A stretch of DNA of 13,131 nucleotides from JAUVUV01 sp964548275 (GTDB lineage: Bacteria; Gemmatimonadota; Glassbacteria; GWA2-58-10), in the NCBI GenBank assembly GCA_964548275.1, contig CAZJQI010000080.1, forward strand, positions 1-13,131, in the 5' to 3' direction. The notes beneath the pieces were generated by a model. It was given only the letters and a program-made list of their open reading frames with translations, was not told where the DNA came from and ran no database searches. The position numbers were made by a program, and so were the translations under genes. Of the stretch, positions 6,976 through 13,131 are shown one piece after another; position 1 is the stretch's first letter; each line of letters starts with the position of its first letter.

Positions 6976-9900
6976 TTAGAAAGCGTATTCAACTCCCAGG
7001 CGAACCTCCCGCGGACGGAGCCAGAATTCCGGATCGAAATCCTGTGCGCGGCCCTTGGCAAATGCTGATGTGGCGGCCTCGCTCTTGCTGACAAAACCGT
7101 CCTTGTTTAAGTCACGGATAAGCTGCGCTTCGGTGGTCACCTGAGTTTCGAGTGCACTGGGGAGAATCTCCTGCAGGAAGTACTGGTCGATACCAACCTG
7201 ACCGGAGGTGGGATCGATTCCCTGCTGGCCGTAGTTCACGTTTTCAAACAGGTTGAAAATCGTAGCAAAGAAAGTGACACGATCCTGACCCAGCCGGAAA
7301 CTTTTTCTCAGCCTGAGGTCTGCAAGCTTGAAAGCAGGCGCACGGGCTGAATTGGCTGTGGTGATGAACTCGCCCGCCTTGTTCACAGGCGTGAAAGGTG
7401 TTCCACTGCTATAGCGGAGATTGAAATTAGCTCCGAATTCCCCGAACACCTTGCCCCAGACAGTGCCTTGCTTGAAATCATCCGGGAACAGAAAGCGGAG
7501 CATCAGGGCCACCTGGTGCGTGCGGTCATTATCTGTGGGCGCCAGGTCCGCAGGCGGTGGAGGGCTCTGGCCGGTGAACGCGTCGAGCTGGCGGGCCAGG
7601 GTACGGACGTATTCTTGCGGATCGCTCTGGGTCGAGCGCGCGAACATCAGCGAATAAGTGCCCCGGAACCCGAAATAATCAGTGAAACGCTTGTCCACTG
7701 ACAGGTCGAAGCCCTTGATTACACCGTTGTCTTGGTTTGCGATGACCCGCAGGTTGCCTTGGGCGCGGATTACGTAATTCGGGTCAACCTGTGCCATCTG
7801 GCGCAGGTCATCCGCGGTAGCCAGGCGATAACCCAGGTTGCCTCTGATATCACGGTGGTAGCCCACAAAATCGACAACCAGGTTATCCGAGAGCAGGGTA
7901 GTGAAACCCACCTCGAACTGGATCGTCTGGCCCATGCCGAGCCAGCCATTGCCCATAGTCTGGTTCGGGTTGGAGATCGCGTCTACCATGAAATCCCGCT
8001 CGCTCATAGCATAGATCAGCTCGAAAGGCGGGATCTGGTAGAAATAGCCGTAGGACAGGCGCACCTGGGTGCGCTCGGTTACCGGATGGGCCACGCCGAG
8101 CCGCGGGCTCAAGTGAGTCTGAACCTCAGGCTTGACCAGGGGATCGCTGAAATCCGGATTGTTCTGGCCCACGATCACCGGAAATGCCTTGTTCACATCG
8201 AACCGGTCCATGCGAAGGCCGAGATCGATTACCAGGTCGCCGAAATCAAGGCGGTCCATCCCGTAAATGCTCAGCAGGCGCGGCTCGCCAGTATATTCGT
8301 CATCGGTGAACTCACCATAGTAGAACCGGTACGTATCCCGGATATCCCAGAGATAGGTCTCGACACCAAATTTCAGCCGGTTGTAGCGGTCAAGCTGGCT
8401 GTCCATATCGAGTTTCACACCCCAGCGCTTTTCATAATCATTCCGCAGGGGCACTGTTGCTCCGTTGGTCGCGAACTGACGGGGGTACATCCGGTTGCCG
8501 CGCTCTCCCCTGCGGCTGGGAGTGAGTGCGCCGAAAATGTTGCTGGTTGTAGCTTGTTCTGTGGGCCATGTTTCAGTGCGGTCGAGGTCGGCATGAGTCG
8601 CCGAGGGTTCGAGTTCCTCATTGGCGAAACCACTATTGGAAACCGCGGAGTAAAGCATGTAACGGTCGGTTTCATCCTCGTTGAAGAAACCAATGTTGCC
8701 CCCGACTCCCAGAGTAGTATTGCGGTCTAAATAATCCCGTAACAGCAGGCCGCCGTCGAGATCGTTCTTGAAATAGGAAACGCGAAGCTGTGCGTTGAGG
8801 CTGCGTTTGCTGGTCTTGAACATCTCCCAGTCAGCGCCGGTGATAGCCACCTCCGTTGTTAATCTCTGTGCCTCATTAGTCCGTTGCGGGTTGTTGAATA
8901 CGTAGGCATGGTCGTAGTACTGGCGCTGATCCCGGCTTCTGTGATAAGCAGCCAGAAGCTTGAGGTCTGATGTAGCCTGAAAAACGCTCTTGAATGAAGC
9001 CGAGTATAAGTCTCTCCAGTTGCCCGGCAGGCGGTAGGGGTTAGGATTGGACCAGGCCCCGGGGTAGTCCGGGTTGGGCACTGCTATCCCGCTGGCGAAA
9101 GCAGCCTGCAGAGCGTCCGGAGCGCTGGTGGGGTTGCCTTCACTGTCCAGGGTCCAGAGATTCCCGGTGGTCGGGTCGATCTGGATCAGCGGCTGAGCGC
9201 CGCTGCGCAGCGCTCCGTCAACCACGTCTGCCGGAGCAGCGATCATCATGTTCTGGCTCAAAAGGCGAAACTCAATGCCGTCCTCACGTGTGAACCCGCG
9301 CTCGTAAGACCCGTCCGTGCCGACAACTCCGTAACCCAGATCGGGAAATTGAGTGGTTACCGCGTAGTGGGCAAATGAATTCACGGTGAGAGGATCCATT
9401 GCATCAGCTCTGTCCGCGATCCCGTCCTTCACCACGCCGATCGTGCCCAGGTCACGGTTGAGCCCATCGACGAACTTCTGGGTTATGCCGTGGAAACCGC
9501 CCTTGTCTCCGCTGAGGCGGGGAAAGGCGTCTGCCATGCCGCGGATCATGCCCGAGGCGAAAAAGGTAAGCCTGTCGCCGTAGATCGGGCCGCCGACATT
9601 GCCCTCCAGATGATTGAACCCGTAATCCATGGAGCGGGGCATGGCCTGGTCGGTGACATACTGAATCCGGCCGGCCAGCTTTGTTCCGCCTTCCTTGGTG
9701 ACAATGTTGATCATCCCTGACTGGGCGTTGCCGAACTCTGCCTGGAAGCCGCCGGTGATCACCGAGACCTCTTCGATTGCATCCTGAGCAACCACGAGAG
9801 GATTGATTATTCCGCCCGCATCGGTATCCACACCACCGCGGTCCTCGGCGCCCTGCTGTTCGCTCTGGGATTTGACCGGAACGCCGTCCACATACATCAT

Positions 9901-10437
9901 CTCCTCACCCTCGCGGCCTCCGCGAATCGAGTAGTTGCCGGAGTAGTCGGTCACCACACCGGCCTGTAAAGCCACCAGATCCTCAAGGGTGTTGGCCGGG
10001 GTGGCTGCAATCATCTCGGTTCCGATAGCCTGGCGGGTCTGAACATTGTCCCGCATCATCAGCGGATCGGCCTCGCCTTCCACAGTAATTGGCTCGAGGC
10101 TGATAACCGCAGGCGACATCTCTGCGTTCACGGTAATAGTGTATCCCGAGGCGACTCTCACGTCAACCACGGAAACAGGCTTATAACCTGTGGAGGCGAA
10201 ATTGACTGTCCTCAGGCCGACAGGTACGTTCAGGATAAAATAATATCCGTCTTCATTGGTTACATTGCCCAGGCGGGTGCCCTCGATTGTTACCTGCACG
10301 TTTTTCATCGGGCTGCCTGTGTCGGCAATGCGAACTACGCCCTCTATCTTGCCGTAAGTCTGCGCTAGGGCGGCTGTGGCGCTAAAAAACAGCGCCAATA
10401 TCAAATAGAAAGCGGTATGTTTACCAGAATTCTGCAT
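6976..10437 (-). CDS. TonB-dependent outer-membrane receptor with CarboxypepD_reg-like domain
   Basis: The product is 1153 residues. The ATG at 10435-10437 is chosen over the one at 10473 because AGGAG lies six bases upstream and a signal peptide follows (MQNSGKHTAFYLILALFFSA, cleavage near ALAQ, residue 25-26). Residues about 30-107 are a carboxypeptidase-regulatory-like beta sandwich (KIEGVVRIADTGSPMKNVQV, GYYFILNVPVG). Residues about 127-251 are the plug, with YSIRGGREGEEMMYVDGVPV and ITGGFQAEFGNAQSGMINIV. The remaining 900 residues form the beta-barrel and end in Phe (VRLGVEYAF). No canonical TonB box is obvious; EPITVEGEADP, before the plug, is the best candidate. A canonical EF-hand loop (DLNKDGFVSKSE) sits at 1109-1120. 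It would import or bind a large ligand across the outer membrane using TonB energy; substrate unknown. It is first in the operon, 66 bp before the surface protein. Confidence 0.9.
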   Translation of the reverse strand: MQNSGKHTAFYLILALFFSATAALAQTYGKIEGVVRIADTGSPMKNVQVTIEGTRLGNVTNEDGYYFILNVPVGLRTVNFASTGYKPVSVVDVRVASGYTITVNAEMSPAVISLEPITVEGEADPLMMRDNVQTRQAIGTEMIAATPANTLEDLVALQAGVVTDYSGNYSIRGGREGEEMMYVDGVPVKSQSEQQGAEDRGGVDTDAGGIINPLVVAQDAIEEVSVITGGFQAEFGNAQSGMINIVTKEGGTKLAGRIQYVTDQAMPRSMDYGFNHLEGNVGGPIYGDRLTFFASGMIRGMADAFPRLSGDKGGFHGITQKFVDGLNRDLGTIGVVKDGIADRADAMDPLTVNSFAHYAVTTQFPDLGYGVVGTDGSYERGFTREDGIEFRLLSQNMMIAAPADVVDGALRSGAQPLIQIDPTTGNLWTLDSEGNPTSAPDALQAAFASGIAVPNPDYPGAWSNPNPYRLPGNWRDLYSASFKSVFQATSDLKLLAAYHRSRDQRQYYDHAYVFNNPQRTNEAQRLTTEVAITGADWEMFKTSKRSLNAQLRVSYFKNDLDGGLLLRDYLDRNTTLGVGGNIGFFNEDETDRYMLYSAVSNSGFANEELEPSATHADLDRTETWPTEQATTSNIFGALTPSRRGERGNRMYPRQFATNGATVPLRNDYEKRWGVKLDMDSQLDRYNRLKFGVETYLWDIRDTYRFYYGEFTDDEYTGEPRLLSIYGMDRLDFGDLVIDLGLRMDRFDVNKAFPVIVGQNNPDFSDPLVKPEVQTHLSPRLGVAHPVTERTQVRLSYGYFYQIPPFELIYAMSERDFMVDAISNPNQTMGNGWLGMGQTIQFEVGFTTLLSDNLVVDFVGYHRDIRGNLGYRLATADDLRQMAQVDPNYVIRAQGNLRVIANQDNGVIKGFDLSVDKRFTDYFGFRGTYSLMFARSTQSDPQEYVRTLARQLDAFTGQSPPPPADLAPTDNDRTHQVALMLRFLFPDDFKQGTVWGKVFGEFGANFNLRYSSGTPFTPVNKAGEFITTANSARAPAFKLADLRLRKSFRLGQDRVTFFATIFNLFENVNYGQQGIDPTSGQVGIDQYFLQEILPSALETQVTTEAQLIRDLNKDGFVSKSEAATSAFAKGRAQDFDPEFWLRPREVRLGVEYAF

Positions 10438-10457
10438 AGAAAACTCCTTTTCTCCTT

Positions 10458-10494
10458 GGTTGCTACGATTCATTAATGAACACTAATCGCAACC
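10458..10494 (-). promoter_or_regulatory. 5'-leader hairpin upstream of the receptor's ribosome-binding site
   Basis: On the minus strand GGTTGCGATT pairs with AATC-GTA-GCAACC, a ten-pair stem with a three-base bulge. Its apical part contains a perfect 12-bp palindrome, TTCATTAATGAA (10469-10480). The hairpin ends a few bases before AAGGAGAAAAGGAG, so it sits just upstream of the Shine-Dalgarno site of the operon's first gene. It could be an operator (as DNA) or a translation or mRNA-stability element (as RNA). Confidence 0.4.
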
Positions 10495-10596
10495 GAAAAC
10501 GAATGATTTATTAATTGCCGCGGGTAACCTTCTTTCCATTTAGCCGGTCTAGGCCGTGGGTACAAAATTGGAAGATAAAATATGTTTATCATTCTA

Positions 10597-10625
10597 ATCA
10601 TTTTCGAAAATTAAATTATTGTCAA
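10597..10625 (-). promoter_or_regulatory. Probable promoter of the receptor-surface protein-PorV operon
   Basis: On the minus strand a perfect TTGACA (10620-10625) is followed after 17 bases by AATGAT (10597-10602, four of six matches to TATAAT), in an AT-rich stretch about 160 bp upstream of the receptor ATG. A perfect 12-bp palindrome, ATTTTCGAAAAT (10599-10610), overlaps the spacer and the -10, a natural place for an operator. The IS1595 target duplication ends only 15 bp upstream of the -35. Confidence 0.45.
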
Positions 10626-10639
10626 GTTAAAAAACATAA

Positions 10640-10647
10640 TTAGAAAA
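10640..10647. repeat. Left 8-bp target-site duplication of the IS1595 element
   Basis: TTAGAAAA directly abuts the left inverted repeat and is repeated exactly at 11691-11698 outside the right inverted repeat. Eight base pairs is the known duplication length for the IS1595 family. Confidence 0.92.
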
Positions 10648-11690
10648 TGGACTATTGACTCTGCTCAGCATAACTTTTTTGAAGACATTAGTTGATCTCG
10701 CGTAATAGTAGTACTTGTTGAGGCACAGGCGGTTAGAAGACGATGGAACGTCTGGCGGCCCCAATACCGGCGATTAAACCGATAACAAACTTCCGAAAGG
10801 TACTTTTGAAGATGTTTTGCAGATACACCGTGATGCGGACCTTGGATGACTGCTTTGGCGTTAGCAATCAGTCGATGGGTCCATGGCAATAACTTCATAG
10901 AATCCTTTGGATCCTTCAGAACCGCACGGTGGTGGATAAGACCTAATTCTTTAGCGACAGCTTGGTAACTTCTCCATCCGTCAGTTTTGATTTTGGTGAT
11001 TAAAGGCTCAATTTCGCAGTCTGGAGTGCCCAGTCTTCTCAATATATTTTCGATAGTATCAGCAGATGCTTCCTCAGCTACAAAAGCATGGGCAAATCCT
11101 GGCTTTTCCTGCCCGGATTTATCTGTCCAAGTTGATATCGCTACAATTACCAATATTTTGTCCTGGGCACCTCGACCACGTTTCCCGGTTCTTTTAGGAC
11201 CAAAGAAAGATTCATCTATCTCAACCAAACCGGCTAATTTATAATTGGCATCCCGGTCTGACATAGCTTTGCGAACTTTATGCGCCATTACCCAAATTGT
11301 TTTGTAGTCTTTTATTTCCAATTCTCGCTGCATTTCAGCGATAGATACTCCTGTCTTTGAGGTTGCCATTCGATAAATCAACCAGAACCATTTAATCAAA
11401 GGAGTCTTGGTCTTCTGAAAGATAGTTCCAGCAGTAAGGGATGCCTGATACCGACAGGTTTTACACATATAAATATGCCTGGTGGCAAGCAATGTATATT
11501 CATTTTGACCACACCGTGGACAGAGAAAGCCTTCCGGCCATCGAGTAGAAAACAACCATTCCTGGCATTCCTTCTCGGTCCGGAATTCTCTTTGAAACTG
11601 CAGGAGAGTCATCTCCTCGTAAACTGGTTTGTTTAGCTCTGCTGGCATACCTCAAACATAGAAAACCTGCTGAGCAGAGTCAATAGTCCA
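10648..11690 (-). mobile_element. Intact IS1595-family insertion sequence (1043 bp)
   Basis: The element is bounded by perfect 23-bp terminal inverted repeats at 10648-10670 and 11668-11690 (outer ends TGGACTATTGACTC) and by a perfect 8-bp direct repeat TTAGAAAA. It carries one transposase gene that fills nearly all its length. The undamaged ends, duplication and ORF point to a recent, possibly still mobile insertion. It sits between the operon promoter and the decayed IS1380 remnant, 12 bp from the latter's end. Confidence 0.93.
10665..11648 (-). CDS. IS1595-family transposase (DDN type)
   Basis: The product is 327 residues, normal for the family, and appears intact. An N-terminal zinc ribbon is formed by Cys43, Cys46, Cys62 and Cys65 (CPRCG, CKTC). 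A helix-turn-helix-like region follows (TGVSIAEMQRELEIKDYKTI). The ISXO2-like catalytic domain has Asp145 (VEIDESFFG), Asp223 (KTDGWRSY) and Asn263 with Lys265 (HRLIANAK), then HHGVSAKHLQKYL and RFNRRYW. This is the DDN arrangement found in part of the family. The TGA stop lies inside the left inverted repeat, so the repeat encodes the last residues. The first ATG has GAGG only two bases upstream; the second Met (residue 13, after GAGGAG) is also possible. It cuts and joins DNA at the element's own ends. Confidence 0.95.
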   Translation of the reverse strand: MPAELNKPVYEEMTLLQFQREFRTEKECQEWLFSTRWPEGFLCPRCGQNEYTLLATRHIYMCKTCRYQASLTAGTIFQKTKTPLIKWFWLIYRMATSKTGVSIAEMQRELEIKDYKTIWVMAHKVRKAMSDRDANYKLAGLVEIDESFFGPKRTGKRGRGAQDKILVIVAISTWTDKSGQEKPGFAHAFVAEEASADTIENILRRLGTPDCEIEPLITKIKTDGWRSYQAVAKELGLIHHRAVLKDPKDSMKLLPWTHRLIANAKAVIQGPHHGVSAKHLQKYLSEVCYRFNRRYWGRQTFHRLLTACASTSTTITRDQLMSSKKLC

Positions 11691-11698
11691 TTAGAAAA
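11691..11698. repeat. Right 8-bp target-site duplication of the IS1595 element
   Basis: TTAGAAAA follows immediately after the right inverted repeat and matches the copy at 10640-10647 exactly. Confidence 0.92.
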
Positions 11699-11710
11699 AA
11701 TATTATTATC

Positions 11711-12212
11711 CCTATAAACCGATATTCCCCATTTTAAAATTGAAACTGCCAAAAATGGTTTTCTTTCTTTATTTTGAGCAAAATCTTTCGTCCTTTTGAT
11801 CTTGGATCGAGAGATTCCTAATCGTTTCTGCGATAATATATCCGTTCTCATCAGGAGTATCAATTATTTTCTGGGTCTGAGCAGGAAAAAAGAGACTATT
11901 CTCCCTCAGTTCATTCTCAACATGTAGTTTTAAGCCGGGCAACATCGCAATCGTTCAATCCGGAGCAGGATTTCAGCAAATATCTTCTTGCTGATAACCA
12001 CCTCGGCCATCTGAAAAATAACATATATACTATGCCTTACCACCTTCGCACCGCCTGAAAATTGGTTCCAGAAGTTCTCTCCACCTGTTAGCACTATGTA
12101 CATTGCCTGGACGAAGCATTGCTCCTTCGCAATCACCAAACTGGTTAAAGCAAAATGAGGGACGATAGCATACACATCCAAAATGACCGTTGTACTCTGA
12201 GCACTCCTGATC
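11711..12212 (-). mobile_element. Decayed IS1380-family element remnant
   Basis: About 500 bp remain of an element normally well over 1.5 kb. The end beyond the transposase stop is marked by CCTATAAACCGATATTCCCC (11711-11730), which by position and appearance is the terminal repeat of an IS1380-type element. The other terminus is missing: transposase sequence joins directly to a phage terminase gene near 12212. About 200 bp of noncoding sequence (11731-11929) separates the stop codon from the end, and I see no gene in it. Confidence 0.7.
11930..12212 (-). pseudogene. IS1380-family transposase, two fragments with internal deletion
   Basis: Two pieces lie in different frames. From about 12212 to 12058, frame 2 reads DQECSEYNGHFGC, then FNQFGD, then LRPGNVHSANRWRELLEPI, the central part of IS1380-type transposases (family: YNGHFGCTCYHP, FNQFGDLERCALRPGNVHSADGW). 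From about 12052 to 11930, the other frame reads GAKVVRHSIYVIFQMAEVVI and then KIFAEILLRIERLR, the family's C-terminus. Roughly half of a 440-residue protein is missing between them, and the N-terminus is absent. A continuous 147-codon ORF (11930-12373) runs across the terminase tail and the second fragment. It is a chimera produced by deletion, not a designed fusion. Confidence 0.82.
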
Positions 12213-12568
12213 GCAGCCTTTAACTGCCTCGGAATCTCTTTCCCGGGTTTTATATCTAAATTCCCTTCTTCATCCCAATCGCAGTAATCCTCGATGTTGT
12301 GAAAAGCCAGAGCAGCGATTTCCTGTAAAACTCTGTCAGCCTCAATTTTCGTTCTCTTAGAACGTTCCTCCATGAGTTGTGAAATTCACTCCTGAACTTC
12401 GGATTTTATTAACAAACGAGAAGCTTTAACTGATGCAACATTATCATTCTTTGCTGTGAAACCAGCTCGTTTATAAGCCCTGGTTCCATTCAAGTCGATT
12501 AAATATTCCTGGCAGAATCTTTCTTCAAGATCAGTAAGTCCGAATTCGTTTTTCTTCTTATTGGGCAA
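12213..12568 (-). pseudogene. Phage terminase small subunit (Terminase_2 type), interrupted by TGA and truncated
   Basis: The start is a TTG at 12566-12568, preceded by an in-frame TAG and by GGGAG about 12 bases upstream. The product opens MPNKKKNEFGLTDLEERFCQ, then EYLIDLNGTRAYKRAGF and SRLLIKSEVQE, the DNA-binding half of the small terminase that recognises phage DNA for packaging (family: LTDKQERFCxEYLxDLNATQAAIRAGYS, SRLLxNPEVQERI). A TGA at 12386-12388 then interrupts the frame. With no frame shift it continues ISQLMEERSKRTKIEADRVL, then QEIAALAFHNIEDYCDWDEEGNL, exactly the family's second half. The TGA stands where the family usually has Arg, consistent with CGA to TGA. After IKPGKEIPRQ the sequence passes into IS1380 DNA, so the true C-terminus is lost. 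Confidence 0.82.
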
Positions 12569-12608
12569 CTAAATCGCTACTCCCTTCCCTGTGATTACCT
12601 TATTATCA

Positions 12609-13049
12609 CTATCCTGATGCGTTTTTTGCTCTGCCGTTACTATCAAATTCACCCCCCGGTGTCGGTGCTGGTTTCCCAAAACGATCAATGATTTGAATCG
12701 TAATGTTTTGAACACCCTCTTCCTCTTTAACATCCCGCCAACCATAATTATTTTTCAGAGTGAATATCGCTCCCGTGCATTGCTGAGAACTGAAAAGCCT
12801 GTCCTCTGCATACTGCTCGCACCGGGTTTTAGCCTTTCTTATGAGGACAGCAATTCCACCACCCCGCCCTTGATAGTCCAAAAGCGTTCCCCCCGTGGTG
12901 TCCAGAGCAACTGCGAGACCGGTAATAGTCAGGGGCTTCTTCTCTTCCTCACACTTTTGGAAATACTCGGCTATTTTTCTTTCAAGTTCCTCAACTGATT
13001 TAAACTTTAAAGGCCTGCCTCTTTTTCCTTTCTCCTTCTTTTCTTGCAT
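12609..13049 (-). CDS. Phage DNA-packaging protein, gp3-like terminase small subunit
   Basis: The product is 146 residues. The ATG at 13047-13049 has AGGTG about seven bases upstream. After a basic start (MQEKKEKGKRGRPLKF) come SVEELERKIAEYFQKCEEEK, then LTITGLAVALDTTGGTLLDY (a helix-turn-helix-like unit), then KAKTRCEQYAEDRLF, TGAIFTLKNNYGWRD and a variable tail. This order (GRPxKFxxxEELxxxIxxYF, TxTGLAxALxxxxxTLLxY, CEQYAExxLF, TGAIFxLKNNxGWxD) is that of small terminase/packaging proteins annotated as gp3-like, which bind phage pac DNA and recruit the large subunit. The stretch after LLDY (QGRGGGIAVLIR) is unusual for the family and may be degenerate. It lies directly upstream of a second, unrelated small-terminase gene, 40 bp away. 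No large terminase is in the window. Confidence 0.8.
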   Translation of the reverse strand: MQEKKEKGKRGRPLKFKSVEELERKIAEYFQKCEEEKKPLTITGLAVALDTTGGTLLDYQGRGGGIAVLIRKAKTRCEQYAEDRLFSSQQCTGAIFTLKNNYGWRDVKEEEGVQNITIQIIDRFGKPAPTPGGEFDSNGRAKNASG

Positions 13050-13077
13050 TCAATTCACCTGTCCTTTAAGAAATACA

Positions 13078-13131
13078 TCACTACTGTCCGGTTAAAAGTC
13101 TTTAAATGACAACTGGTTACAAGATTCACAA
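13078..13131. mobile_element. Possible end of another insertion sequence (right edge)
   Basis: The sequence TCACTACTGTCCGGTTAAAA, starting near 13078, resembles from memory the terminal repeat of some IS4-type elements. Nothing beyond the window edge can be checked, and no transposase coding is visible in these 54 bases. If correct, the packaging gene at 12609 is cut off from its natural upstream neighbours by this insertion. Confidence 0.25.

Noticed and set aside
7732..8730. 332-codon plus-strand ORF opposite the TonB-dependent receptor
   Set aside because: Antisense shadow of the barrel-coding sequence, with no domain signature.
1592..11690. Composite transposon made of two IS1595 copies around the operon
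   Set aside because: The left copy is a short remnant of a different lineage, and the intact right copy has its own target duplication, showing it moved alone.
11633..11863. 76-codon minus-strand ORF next to the IS1595 transposase
   Set aside because: It runs from noncoding IS1380-remnant DNA across the target duplication and inverted repeat into the IS, so it exists only because of the insertion.
12386..12388. Alternative genetic code with TGA as sense codon
   Set aside because: TGA ends the GMP synthase fragment, the small secreted protein and the IS1595 transposase at their expected C-termini, so reassignment in this genome is unlikely.
1..13131. CRISPR array, rRNA genes or replication origin
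   Set aside because: No regularly spaced repeats, conserved rRNA segments or DnaA-box clusters were seen on either strand.

Overview
The window suggests a chromosome from an uncultured bacterium of the Fibrobacterota-Chlorobi-Bacteroidota (FCB) type; Zixibacteria, KSB1, Marinimicrobia and Latescibacteria are the nearest fits I can think of. This is inferred from gene content: a TonB-dependent receptor with an N-terminal carboxypeptidase-regulatory-like domain, a giant secreted protein ending in a FlgD/type IX-style C-terminal domain, and a PorV/PorQ-family barrel, all in one transcription unit. TGA, TAA and TAG all appear to act as stops. No 16S or other phylogenetic marker is present except a fragment of GMP synthase, so the assignment is tentative.

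Layout, left to right. Positions 1-528 hold the C-terminal part of a divergent GMP synthase (housekeeping chromosome). Around 757-840, on the minus strand, lies a 3' half-tRNA, probably tRNA-Thr-like, followed by its own strong terminator; this looks like an attachment-site scar. From there to about 2070 the DNA is AT-rich and holds a small secreted protein gene (999-1403, minus), the 3' end of a dead IS1595-family transposase (1592-1810, plus) and a small orphan ORF (1881-2069, plus), closed by a bidirectional terminator (2074-2114).

Positions 2144-10437 are a GC-richer, minus-strand, three-gene operon: TonB-dependent receptor (1153 aa), large secreted surface protein (1186 aa), PorV-like outer-membrane protein (382 aa). 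The genes are 56-66 bp apart, each has a clear Shine-Dalgarno site, a plausible promoter lies near 10597-10625, and a terminator follows. The receptor and surface protein would work together at the outer membrane and cell surface, with the PorV-like protein as a partner in surface display or transport. No substrate can be deduced.

Positions 10640-13131 are AT-rich accessory DNA: a structurally intact IS1595-family element (10648-11690) with perfect 23-bp inverted repeats and a perfect 8-bp target duplication; a decayed IS1380-family remnant (about 11711-12212) fused by rearrangement to a phage small-terminase gene that also carries one in-frame TGA; and a second, different small-terminase gene (12609-13049). 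The right edge may touch the end of another insertion sequence. The half-tRNA on the left and phage packaging genes on the right suggest that most of the window lies inside an old integrated element, with the operon as possible cargo.
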